Below are positions 17,691-28,201 of a stretch of DNA of 30,872 bases, piece by piece. A program made the position numbers and the translations under genes. This DNA is from Schoenoplectus triqueter. Its lineage: Eukaryota > Streptophyta > Magnoliopsida > Poales > Cyperaceae. The notes under the pieces are model-generated. The model ran no database searches. It worked only from the letters and a program-made list of their open reading frames with translations, and had not been told where the DNA came from. Within the stretch, counting starts at the first letter, position 1. Every line of letters starts with the position of its first letter. Location: NCBI GenBank assembly GCA_964058805.1, contig CAXKVV010000503.1:1-30872 (forward strand), written 5' to 3'.

Positions 17691-17870
17691 ACTGGGCAGG
17701 AACACTTTTTTTGTTGTTTAAGCTCAATTTCTCTTGACCAATTCAACTCAGTTTGAGTTTTACTAAACCTAAGCCTAGTGCAGTTTTGATTAAGCTCTTG
17801 TATCCCAGTACTAATCTTGGTTATTGTGCACTAGTTCATTTGCATATTAATCCATGCACAAAACTCAACA

Positions 17871-19330
17871 AGGCAAATTATAAAATTCAATATTGTTTTA
17901 CAAATCGACAAATCAAAGAAGATGTTAAGTGTAACAATAAGTATTTGAATAATAATATCATCATATATATGAATAACGAAACAATCCCAATTAGTTCAAA
18001 AAATTATTTTTTCAACATACTGCTCTTCAATGTAGAAATAACTAAAATAATATTTAATATTATAATAATTAAAAATTTTAAATTTTAAAATAATTTTAAT
18101 TATTTTTTAAAATTTAAAAGTAAAATATAATTTTAATTATTTCTATACATAATTAACTCATAAGGACTGAGCTTTTGAATCAGGTCTGGTCAGCCTGCTG
18201 AGAAACTTGGCTCTTATCCGGTCCTCCTCAAACCCGGCTCATGCCTTCCCCCTTATAAGGGTTAAGTTTGATAAGGATCATGCCTAATTCCGGAGAAATG
18301 AGCATTTATCAAACCCAATTATTAACAAACTCGATCATGCCCTTATCAAACCCAGTCCTTCTCAAATCCTTATATAAACCTGATTCTTTTCAAACTATTG
18401 TGTTCTAATTCTATTTAAAAATCTAAAAATTAAAAAATATTTAAAAAGATATGCTATATATTTTTTACTTTATATTATAAATTTTGCTTATTTTTGTGTG
18501 TTGCACTTTAATTATATTTAAAAATCTGAAAAAAGAAAAGAAAAAATAATTAAAAAAATGACAAAATTCCTTTTAAATCCGTCCCTTATCTAATCCTTAC
18601 TCATCCCTTATGGTTTGAAGGGCCTAATAATGACTGAACCTCTTAAAGTCGGACATACTTCTTAAAAATCAAAACTTTTGAGCTGACTCTTTAAAAGCTT
18701 TTATCAAATTCATTTTTTACTTGACCCTTTCGTAAGTCCGCTAGGCCCAACACTTGAGAAGACCGACCCAACCCTTAAAGACGATGCCTATATTGATGAG
18801 TAGCGAGTTAAAGAATTTTTAAATCTGTATTGATGAGCTGAAAATTTAATCTTTAAATAAATATATTTTTTTAATAGAAAATTTTAATTGGGACGTTTAA
18901 AATTAAATACAATTTGAAAATCTTATGAAAAGATCTATGTACACAATATAAAATTATATCTAGCTCATAAAGGACATAAATCAAGCTTGCACACTTTTAT
19001 CTTGGTTTGATGCAATCAGTTATCGGATATGAAAAATATAATTTAAAAGGCATAAGTCAGATTTACACCCTTAACTTGATCATAAATTAAGTACGTGATG
19101 AATTAAATTGGTGAAACCGATCGTTCAAGAAAAATTCCAAATTAACCTGGTGTCTTGGCCTGGTCTCCGTTTCTAATAGACCGCAGGTTTCCTGTTCCAA
19201 TTTTTAGCATCATGCTCATAGTAGAATCGCATTTTTGGGCGAAATCATTGATCATTAGGCCTATAGCAATTTGCAGTCTTTATTATTGTTACCATTTCTA
19301 AACTTCTGGTTTTTCATTGCATTGCAGTTT
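17871..19330. other. Intergenic, very AT-rich, no gene
   Basis: I see no convincing gene. At about 18240-18370 phrases of the type CCTTATCAAACCC recur and form a loose inverted repeat: GTTTGATAAGGATCATG near 18268 against CATGCCCTTATCAAAC near 18337. This could be debris of an unidentified element. The 111-codon open frame at 17753-18088 is AT-driven and has no recognisable motif. Confidence 0.4.
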
Positions 19331-19500
19331 ATCTTTCCCAGAAGTAGGAAATTATTAGCGCTATAAGAGATGAGTTCTCTAGATACCTCCAAACGTATTA
19401 TAATACAATGCTATATGAGCTCTCTAGCTACTGTTACAAATTGCAAGTAAACAAAAACAACAGCTAAACCTTCAAAAAAGAAGAAAGAAAACAAAAATTA

Positions 19501-21679
19501 CTACTTAATGTGAATTATCATCTTGTCAAAAAGGGAGGCGTGCTCAGGAAAATGCTCCAGCAATTCTTCCTTTGTAACCCATGCATAGTTTTTGCATTTG
19601 CTGATGTTTAGTACATTAGTACCAATTACTTGCGACTTGAAAAAGAACCTCTGAGAAAATAATAAATGAGCACTGTGACGTTCAATTCTTATGCTGTTTG
19701 GTTAGTTTTGCAGGGTTAATCTATGCTACAACTCAGAAACCAGGGACATACAGTAAATCTTTATGGCAGTTGCCAAATGCTTATCAAAGCCTTTTGCCTA
19801 TTAACCAGGACTTATGAAAAGAACTAGAACTATCTTGCATTTAATTCAGTTAAATGTGAATCTAGCATGTCATTTTTTTTGTAATCACTCTAAAATCAAT
19901 ATAACATTTTCATTCTAAACTTGGTAATTCCTATTGCAAGGTCGTATGAAAACACAGTGTGCTTTGCTCAAACTAGGAGGTGTAAGATTCCAGGTCAAAT
20001 TGAATCTAGACCTTTTTTGGTTTCTTTCTATTCTGAGACAAAATAGAGAAAAATACCTTAAATGATTGGGAATGTGGGTCATTCTCTTTTGGTTCTACAA
20101 CCATGTGTGCCATTGGTGCGTTTCCAACAAAATATGCATTATGAAGGCTTCCTAAAACAGTTCTCAAAGCTGACTCTGCACACTGGAAAACATAATTGGA
20201 GCAAAATTAAAACATGTGATAGGAAGTCTCACTGTATTGCAATGGCATACTCTCCTCAAATAATGAAATTTAACAATTGATCATGATTTGATTAATCACC
20301 ATTTGTGCAAAAAGAAAGAAGTAAATTCAGATTGTATTATCCCAAATGAACCATTATATTGGCATGATAAATTCTAAAATTTGCAATCAAACAAAAAATG
20401 GTACTTCCGTTTATCCCAAACCCATATAGGCATGGCTGGACCCAACCGAAGTTTCAGAACAACAAAACTAAGATCAACCCTGGAGGTGAATTAATTTAAG
20501 TGTGCTGTTTGGTAGAAACTAACCCTATCTGGCACAGTAATGAACTTGGAAGATCTATTTTGGTAACCTACCAACCGCAAAGTGCCTTCATTTTCATAGA
20601 CTTTCTCAGGCAAATGCCAAACAGGTTTGTCATCAGGAGCTTCATACCCACTACCATATAGGATAAGATAGAGCTTACGATCTAGTGCTCTCTGTAATGA
20701 TCTAACATATAGGATATTACACTATAAATTATCAAAAGGCCTCTTGTAGCACAAATACACATAAAAATTGAACATTATTTATCGTATATTAACAATGAAT
20801 GCAGGCCATACTCACTTTACATCATTTGTTTTGTCAGCTTCTGTAATCCGTGGAGCTGGTACATAGTCAAAATTATAGCCACTTTTTTCCCTGTAAAAGA
20901 TTTAAATTGTTCAAAAATAAACAATCAGTTAAGCATTTTTAAAGCTTCACAGATGTGGTATCATAATGAAAATAAACCAATTTGATAGTTGCAGGCAGCA
21001 CCAAACAAATTTGATTTGCTTGACACTAGCACCAATCACAAGCTCACCATGAAAGTATAATATAGAATTGAACCCTATAATAGACCAGCTTGGACTTGAA
21101 GGAGGTTTTAATGGAGATAGATGTACTAAATGTAACTGACAGAGCTTGTACAAAGATTTTCAACATATTCAAACAATTTATAGAATTAACCAACAGATGG
21201 AGGAATTTGTAAATTTCAAACTAAACTGGACCAAACAAACCACAGACAAAAGCAAAAAATTAGGCTTCAGGCTGCAACTAATTCACTGATGAAATCGAGT
21301 CAATGCATTCAAACAGAACATGATCAATAAAGTTTTTATCTGATAATAATATGAAACTTTACTTGGAACTAGACTTCTGTAAGACGTATCAGGGTATTTC
21401 CTCCTGTACTGCTGCCTCCACCGAAACCTACACTTGTAATCAAAATTTTCTCACTTCTCACAAACAAAAATTAACATTAAAATGCAACAAACAATTCATT
21501 ACTTACGAGAATTCATTAAAAGCATAAATGGCAGGGTCGATTTTGGGGATAACCACTGGCAACCGCTCGAGCAGCACCGCCGACACGATCTTCTCCTCCT
21601 TGTCGCCGGAGGAACTGAAGCCACGTCGGATTGGGGCCCGGACCGATCGAGAGAGGGAAGAAGAGGCCGATCGGATCAT
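19501..21679 (-). CDS. MRPL46: Mitochondrial large ribosomal subunit protein mL46
   Basis: Six exons on the minus strand: 21507-21679, 21363-21427, 20816-20890, 20572-20701, 20057-20182 and 19501-19650. The product is about 239 residues. The N-terminus MIRSASSSLSRSVRAPIRRGFSSSG is rich in Arg and Ser with no acidic residue, typical of a mitochondrial presequence. Family landmarks are FRWRQQYRRKYPD, DYVPAPRITEADKTND, KSLQRALDRKLYL, SLHNAYFVGNAPMAHMV and the C-terminal RFFFKSQVI...YAWVTKEELLEHFPEH, in the Nudix-like fold of mL46. It acts in the mitoribosome large subunit. Odd point: exons 1+2 leave one base over but exon 3 needs two, so the CDS totals 719 nt. The mismatch falls at an A6 run at the exon-3 start (20883-20888): a sequencing indel, a missed microexon or a real frameshift. 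The other joins fit. It diverges head-to-head from PP4R2. Confidence 0.88.
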
Positions 21680-22487
21680 TTTTCTAAGCTCCTGCGACCT
21701 TTCTCAAGCTCTCAGCTCAAACCCTGCTAAACCTTTTTCACGCAATTGGGCCTAATTGGGAGAGAGCATTAGTGGGCTTTTTGGGCCTACTACATTGTGG
21801 GCTGAGATTAAGATGTGAAATTGAAAAATGGAAATGTTGTTGTGTAGCATTGTTCCTTCATTCACTCTTCAGAAAACAGAGTTCAATTTAGACGAATAAA
21901 TTTCAACCGGATTTACAAGATTATTATTATTGTTATTATAATTATTCGATACAATCAATAATAAACTTTATGATTATTTTTTAGTTAGAATTTTCTCAGT
22001 ACTCTTTGCACAAAACTTTTTCTTTTTCTTCTTTATTTTTGGGGAACAGACCACAAGTAGTGTACTATCTTCCTTCAAGAAATAAACTATAATTCTTTTG
22101 AGAAAATGCCAATATGTATTCCTATTATCCGGTACAATGTGCAAGCATTACAATATATTACTGTTTTATTTAGTACCAACATAAACGTCATATACATAAT
22201 CAGATATTATATTTTAATTATTCGTTGTTTAGAAGTCTCTTTACAAAGTAGAAATTATATTTGAGATTTGTACATTTTAAAAAACTAAATGAGAAAAAAA
22301 AAGATGTTAGTTAAAAACACGCACAACGTATTTAAGGGATAGTATTTAATGACTCAAATCCAACGGACTAGATTTTTTGATAAATCAATCGTTAACCACA
22401 ACATCCTCTGATCCAGTACAAAGTACGAGGTTCAAGTACACAAAACCATTGATTAATTGCATCGACCTAATTGATTAATTGCAGAGA
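21680..22487. promoter_or_regulatory. Divergent promoter interval between mL46 and PP4R2, with site II motifs
   Basis: Four TGGGCC/TGGGCT motifs (site II elements, bound by TCP factors) lie at 21747-21752, 21773-21778, 21782-21787 and 21798-21803, within 125 bp upstream of the mL46 ATG. Such clusters are typical of plant genes for ribosomal and mitochondrial proteins. A telo-box-like AAACCCT occurs at about 21718-21724 in the mL46 leader. The rest of the interval is AT-rich. Confidence 0.65.
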
Positions 22488-22541
22488 ATGGCGCTCCCCT
22501 CAGAATCCGGCCTCCGGCGCCAGTTCACTTACCTCTTTTAA
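22488..22541 (+). other. Possible upstream ORF in the PP4R2 leader
   Basis: ATG at 22488 opens a 17-codon frame ending TAA at 22539-22541, in CG-rich sequence just before the CT-rich leader. If transcription of PP4R2 starts upstream of 22488 it would be a uORF. If it starts later, this is simply promoter DNA. Transcript data are needed to decide. Confidence 0.3.
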
Positions 22542-22633
22542 CCCTTCCCTCTCTTTTCCCTATTTGCTCCTAAATCCTCTCTTAACTATGCAACAGAAAC
22601 CCTAGGCGACTGGTGTGCTACTGAATTCGTTTG
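22542..22633 (+). promoter_or_regulatory. Probable non-coding first exon of PP4R2, with telo box
   Basis: CT-rich sequence with AAACCCTAG at 22597-22605; a second AAACCCTAG is at 22686-22694 in the first intron. Telo boxes of this type are common near the start of plant housekeeping genes. A donor TTTG|GTAATA at 22633/22634 and the acceptor TTTTCAG| at 23247 would define a 5' UTR intron of about 614 bp. Confidence 0.5.
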
Positions 22634-23256
22634 GTAATATATATTCTGTCTTTTTTCGTTTTGATACCTTTTGGTTTCCGATTCAAAACCCTAGCCGTTG
22701 CTTTTGCTCCCTGTTTGAATCGAATTTAGTATTTATTGTTGTGGGAGTTTCTAGTAGAAGGGAGAACTAGTTTTTCATTGTTTAAAGTAGTTGTCTACCT
22801 GTCTTAATTGCTTAAATCTGTTTGAAAGGTTTTAATCTAAATAGCTATAATAAAGTTGCAGTCTGAGTTACCTGAGTGGAATTTTATATTATTTATCCGT
22901 TGATCCCAATTCTATAATTCTTGAGGTCTAAGGTGACATTGTACCAATTAAGATTTAATGATCTCAATTTAGTTGAGGTACTCAAGCTGTACTGCCCTTT
23001 TTATGTTAATTACAGTAACTGATGTCTTCTTGTATCGGTCAAATCTACATAATATTTAGTAAGATATTTGGTGACAAGAAGGCAGAACATGACTTATGTT
23101 TTTCCATGTTTCTTAGCATACATGATTTAAATTTGCCAATTTGCGATGAAAGAGAGTTGATTAAATCAAGCAACATTCTCCTTCTATGCAATTAATTCTT
23201 CTGTATTTAATACCAAATGAAACAATTGGACAATTTAATATTTTCAGAAGGAAACA

Positions 23257-26092
23257 ATGGAGACACCGGTAGAGTTGACATCTCCAGTACCAATTGTGAT
23301 AAGTTCAACCAGTGTGAATCAGCCGACTGATGATATTGGTCCACAAAATTCAAATCATGGGTAAGCACTGTGCACTGGAGTGTATTTATAAGCTGGTAAT
23401 TGCAGGTGTACTGAACCCATTGGTTGTCTTATCTAGACAGCATAGAACCATGTCTACATGTGTTAACATTATTAAACAAACTACCCTGAACTGTGAAAGC
23501 CAATCAATGAGTATTGGCTTCATCTTGCCTAAAGTCATTTCGCTATGATGTTCACGCTCCTAGTTATATTATTGTTAGAATGAAGTGGTTAATTTTCAAT
23601 TGACCCATAATTTTTGTTAAAAATTAAAATTTTCAATTGACCCACTAATTTTTGTTAAAATTAAAACTATGTAAAAAAAATCCAATCGAAGACATTTGGG
23701 CAATGCTGTCCCATTGGTTTTACTTGACTGATAAAATTATTGACTCGACAACTGATCAAGTTGGACTTGATTCTATTAGTGTTTTTTTGGATTCCTGCAA
23801 ATTGAAACAATGTTAAACTTACATGTGGTGGGGCCGGAAAAAGCTCATTTTTTCTTCATTTTGAGAATGTTGATGAAACAATTACTAGAAAAAAAAATCG
23901 TTTTTTTTGTTCCACTTGTGAACTTTGTATTATTGTATTATAGGGAGGCAGAGCCACAGCTTCAGACGAGTACAGAAGAAATGAGAAGCATCATCACAGT
24001 CATAGCCGCAACTGGAAAGCTTTGGTAACATATTCTTTAAGCAATATCAGATTGTAGGACTTGGGTAGAACCAAGATTGAACCAGTGTAGGCGGTTGGGG
24101 TTTTTATTCTAGAATCTAGATAGATAATTTACCACTACAAATCTCTAGTCCCAAAACTAAAATTGGTTTTTATAAACAGAGAATAATAAAGTCACTTCTA
24201 ACCTTGTTTCAATAACTGTCAATCGTTACAATGATTTTTGTTTAATCTATCTATCTTATAACAATTCAACTCTCTTGCTAAATAATGGCATGCATAGATT
24301 ATCTACCAGTTAAAATTTAAAAGCTCCTGTATTTGACTATCTGTAGTTTTGTCACCTTGTCAGGCATGATTGGCTCTTTCTAAGAAGCATTTTATCTGAG
24401 CAGATGAAGCAGGTATGTTGAGGTATGCTCACATTTTTTTTTTACAGGATACGAGGAGGACACCGTTTATAACCTTGAAGAATTTCATGGGTAGTTTCTG
24501 GAAAGCAGAAAACTAATTCTTTACCAAATTAGAAGCATCTCACCAAGATTCCCACTATTTCTTGGTTGTCAAGCTCTATTGAACATATAAGTATTGTTTT
24601 CCTTGGTCATAAGGTGAGAAATATATGCAGAGGTAGAGAGACTATTTTATAATTGAGCAGTCTTGGAAACATCACTGTTAAATCTTGAAAGGGTAATTAA
24701 CACTCCTTGGGTTAGACGATATTAACAGGGTCATCTGCTATGGTCGGTTGGTTTTGCAGCCTTTTATGATAGTCTCGTTTTGATTGGTAAAAGTATATCA
24801 GATTTTGCAGGCTGTTTGGGATATATGCAGTTTTCTAATTTATTTATTGATTTTGAATTGTTTTGAATAATGAAAGGTCTTGACTGAGTATCCTGAAACA
24901 CAACGAAATTCATTATCTGGAGAAACTTATAATGAGTTGGTACTTAGGCTTAATGAAGGTACTTTGTCATTGGTCTTTTTACATTATGCTATTCAGAAAC
25001 GGTGCTGCAGTTTTTACATTGTCTTTCTTGGAAACTCATAAAATCACACTTTAAGATAAATATGCCTGATAGGAATTACATGAAACATGAGAAACATTTT
25101 CATTCATATGATATGAGTGAAAATGAATGGGAGGGTTGCTTGTAAACTTCCTGTAATTATTTAATGGCAACTATTTATGACTTAAAAGTGTATGTTGCCG
25201 TACTTTTTTCTTTTTCAAGGTATAAATTTCAGAATTTTTGCCTAGTACTGAATTTTGCGGTCTCCTATCTGGGTTGATTTCCAAGACTTATTTCTAGAAC
25301 CTACTTTTATTATTTTTCAGCTCTTCTAAGTTTTGATGAAGGTCCTCCATTCACGCTTCAAAGGTTTTGTGAGGTCCAGATTTTACAAAGTTCAATAGCT
25401 GAAGCCTCTTTTATTTAAAGTACTCTCAGCTATTTGGTTATTCAATTGCATTTGTCTATTTGCATCTTACAGATCCTTCTTTCACCAAAAAGCACATACT
25501 CCAATCTTTCTAAGCTTGCTCTGGCTTTAGAGAAGGTTTATTTATCTACATTTTTAGGTTTCTATTTATTTTTTCTTGTGTTATCCAACATACAAATAAT
25601 ATGCATTCTTTTAAAAATGTCGAGCAGAATTTATTAGTGACTTCCACTCTCACAAGATGCACTGAACCATACCCAACGATTCCCACCTCACCAGAACAAC
25701 CAGAAGAAAGCACCGTACTAGTACCACCCCTTGTAGACCAAGCATCGACACCTATTATTGACCCGGAGCCAAAGCCAGAACGAAATGTTCCAGAGACCAC
25801 CTCTGAAGGCCAGCCTGTTGTGGGTAACACAGATGAAGAAATGCCTGATGCTGAACCTGAAGCTGAGCCAGAAGAGCAAAACCCTAATCCTCCAGATGTA
25901 GAGATGCAAGATATGGAAGAAAAGGCACATCAAGATGAAGAAAAGGCTGTGCAAGAGGCTAAAAATGATGAGAGCACTGCAGCCCCCGTACATCAGTCGG
26001 ACTTGGATTCTGCAAGTGTTTCTGCTGGAGAGGAGGCTGTTACAGCTGACAAGGTGGGCTTGCCTTCTGGTGAACCATTGGTGGAGCAGTGA
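23257..26092 (+). CDS. PP4R2: Protein phosphatase 4 regulatory subunit 2
   Basis: Seven coding exons: 23257-23360, 23944-24024, 24364-24412, 24877-24958, 25321-25373, 25473-25535 and 25628-26092. All phases agree, giving 298 residues. Residues 1-35 are a variable N-terminus. The conserved PPP4R2 core runs from about 45 to 155: IITVIAATGKLWHDW, FLRSILSEQMKQVLTEYPE, SGETYNELVLRLNEALLSF, GPPFTLQRFCEILL and YSNLSKLALALEKNLLVTS. From about 160 to 298 the tail is Pro/Glu-rich and probably disordered, with the acidic DEEMPDAEPEAEPEE block, as usual in this family. PP4R2 binds the PP4 catalytic subunit, generally with PP4R3, and in other eukaryotes directs it to DNA-repair substrates. The start follows directly on the acceptor of the 5' UTR intron. 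No disabling change is seen. Confidence 0.95.
23589..23659. repeat. Two-copy tandem repeat of about 36 bp in PP4R2 intron
   Basis: TTTTCAATTGACCCA followed by TAATTTTTGTTAAAA occurs twice in succession with minor differences. It lies in the intron between the first two coding exons. Confidence 0.8.
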
Positions 26093-26335
26093 GTGAATTA
26101 TGTTTTGAGAATATTAATTAATTGTCAGTTGTTAGGAACTTTAAGAGTTGTTCTGTGTTATGGCTTAGCATCTAAAATCTTTAGTTTGATTTTTATGTGC
26201 TGTGCGTTATTAACCTCTAGATTCACTTCTGGAAAAATTTTAAAAGACTTTCAGTTATTATTTCTGGATTACAAAAAGCAATGGTCCAACTTGGTCTCAG
26301 AAATTCATTTATTCTTCAATTTATGAAGAAACAAA
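26093..26335 (+). other. 3' UTR/flank of PP4R2
   Basis: T-rich sequence after the stop codon without further coding potential. The 77-codon frame at 26093-26326 has no recognisable motif. Confidence 0.4.
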
Positions 26336-26655
26336 CAACTTAGTTCTTAAACTTTGAAATTAAAAAAAAATCTGCTTCCTGAACTTGTGACTTCATCAGA
26401 TCAATCCTTGAACTTTCTCAACAATTGAAGTTAATTCCTTAACTTTGATGTCTATGTAACTTCGGTGAGATGTTTGATCAAACATCAAGCGATCTAAATA
26501 CATCCCGAACTTTAGGTAGGAGTTTTTTATTTTTATTTTGATGAGAGTCATCAAAGATATTTTGATAAAACTTTATCAGATTCATTTGCTTTCTTTAAAA
26601 TTTGAAGGATTTAACTTAGTGCAAGTACAGTTTTAAGGATTAATTTTGTACATCT
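26336..26655. repeat. Probable degenerate transposon remnant with repeated 'TGAACTTT' phrases
   Basis: Phrases CTGAACTTGTGA, CTTGAACTTTCTC, CCTTAACTTTGATG and CCGAACTTTAGG recur at roughly regular distance, as in a common class of plant non-autonomous repeats. The possible inverted ends TTCTTAAACTTTG (about 26344) and CAGTTTTAAGGATTAA (about 26628) are imperfect. Classification is open. Confidence 0.35.
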
Positions 26656-28201
26656 CCCGGTGCTCAACACAGAAATTTGCATTGAATGTTAGAAAACTAA
26701 TTTCGAGGAAAACGATAATGCGGGATGCGGTGTGATTGAAAGTCAAAAAGGTTCTAAATTGTTTTCTTTCATCAGAATTCTAGGAATAAAATATTGGTGT
26801 TATGATAACGATCATGTGCTTACCAGAAACGGTACAATATATATGTACCTCGTTCCTCAGAGGTGCATTATTTTAAAGTTTGAACTGGATTATAGTCTTA
26901 TAGAAGGATTGTACTGATTTTTTGCTTTAGGCCTTTAGCCCCCTAAGTAGATCTTTGTTAGTCATTGACTGAGATTAGAAATTTAAAGCCTGAAATTAAT
27001 TATTTATTAAGTATCACTCACTACACCGTATAGTTTATCTACACGGACACAGGAGATTTGCCTTTTTAAATTTCTTCAATTGAGATCACAAGTCTGGGAA
27101 TTTGGGATCCATGCCTCCTATAGTACAAGAGAGCTCATGGTTTCTGGCTGAGGTTGCATTAATATATGATCCCCCTCGTTATTTAATAGACGCACAATTG
27201 GGAACGTACCTTTTTCAGAAAAAAAAATATATAATGATAATAGTTGAAATAATTATATTGTAGTATTTAAATGAGGCTAAATCTAAGCTTTTGTACGATT
27301 CTGGCTTTATTCGAATCGGACCATGCCCCTGAATAATGGTGTCATGCATCCTAGTCATGTCTATTATTGAGTTCTTGTTCTCCTTTTTTTGAGAAATTTC
27401 CCGGCAACTTGATACAAGTAGTTTAATGATGATTTTATAATGAAAAGATGGTAGGCGATCAAATCATCTTATATAATTATATAATTAAATAGAGAAACTT
27501 TTTTATACTCTAATTATCTTAATTAATCTAACTACTTTTTAATTATTATTCAATTCAAATTTGAAAGAAAATGAAAAAAACGTGGGTCACACATTTAACT
27601 CATTTGAACCGAAACTCCAATGATTTTTTCCTCATCTTTGAGAGTTATCTTTCATGCTATATATCGTTGAAAAGTTAGCGACGAAAAAAACATAATGAAC
27701 TAAATTACACATAAAATGAATCAATAATTTGGAAGCAAATTAAGGGAGAAAATATCTTTGTTAGAAATTCGATTGGAGCGATCTAGTGTATGTGAGTCTC
27801 AATCGATTGATCAAATATCTTCTCTAGGCCAAGATGACACGTGAAATTTTAAGCGAGTGCTCTAATATTTAAGTCTTCGGATTATCATTCCACTTCTCAT
27901 ATACAAAGAGAATATGTTGAAACTCACATATAGAAGCTTGATTGATCAAGAAGAGAAGCTAGATTAATTTTTGAAAGTAAGGATATAAAAATTATGTATT
28001 CATTTGAATGAATTGGTTGACAGATATGAGAGATCACAAGAATGATATTTTGTTGTACTAAATAAATACGTGTCAAACTCAGTATAGCATATATATGAAG
28101 ACTTGATGATGTTAGGTATAAAGTTTTATTATACAAAATATAAAGATTTGAATTATAATATTTAAATTGAAGAAATTTCAACACAAAACTAATAGAGACT
28201 A
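26656..28201. other. Intergenic, no gene seen
   Basis: AT-rich, with stops in all frames apart from short chance frames such as 26732-26917 and 27924-28184. I recognise no RNA gene or repeat family. Confidence 0.4.

Larger units (their letters stand above)
16787..17870 (-). mobile_element. 5' LTR of a truncated copia element
   Basis: The inner end is firm: TGTAACCC on the plus strand (GGGTTACA in element orientation), next to the spacer and primer site. The outer end is proposed at 17870 because TGTTGAGTTTTGTGCATGG in element orientation gives a TG start, for an LTR of about 1.08 kb. This boundary is tentative because no second LTR is present for comparison. A TATA-like TTTATAAAT lies at 17330-17338, so U3 is the right half and R/U5 the left half. 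The paired LTR and nearly all of gag-pol are missing to the left, where the SFT2 gene lies. Confidence 0.65.

Noticed and set aside
17753..18088. 111-codon open frame rich in N, I and K
   Set aside because: Composition reflects very AT-rich DNA, it partly overlaps an LTR, and no domain is visible.
20062..20280. 72-codon plus-strand frame
   Set aside because: Antisense to mL46 exon 5 and its intron, with no motif.
25546..25993. Minus-strand frames of 91-94 codons over the PP4R2 last exon
   Set aside because: They are shadows of the Pro/Glu-rich PP4R2 tail.
26732..26917. 61-codon frame in the intergenic region
   Set aside because: No motif, no leader or splice context, and short enough to occur by chance.
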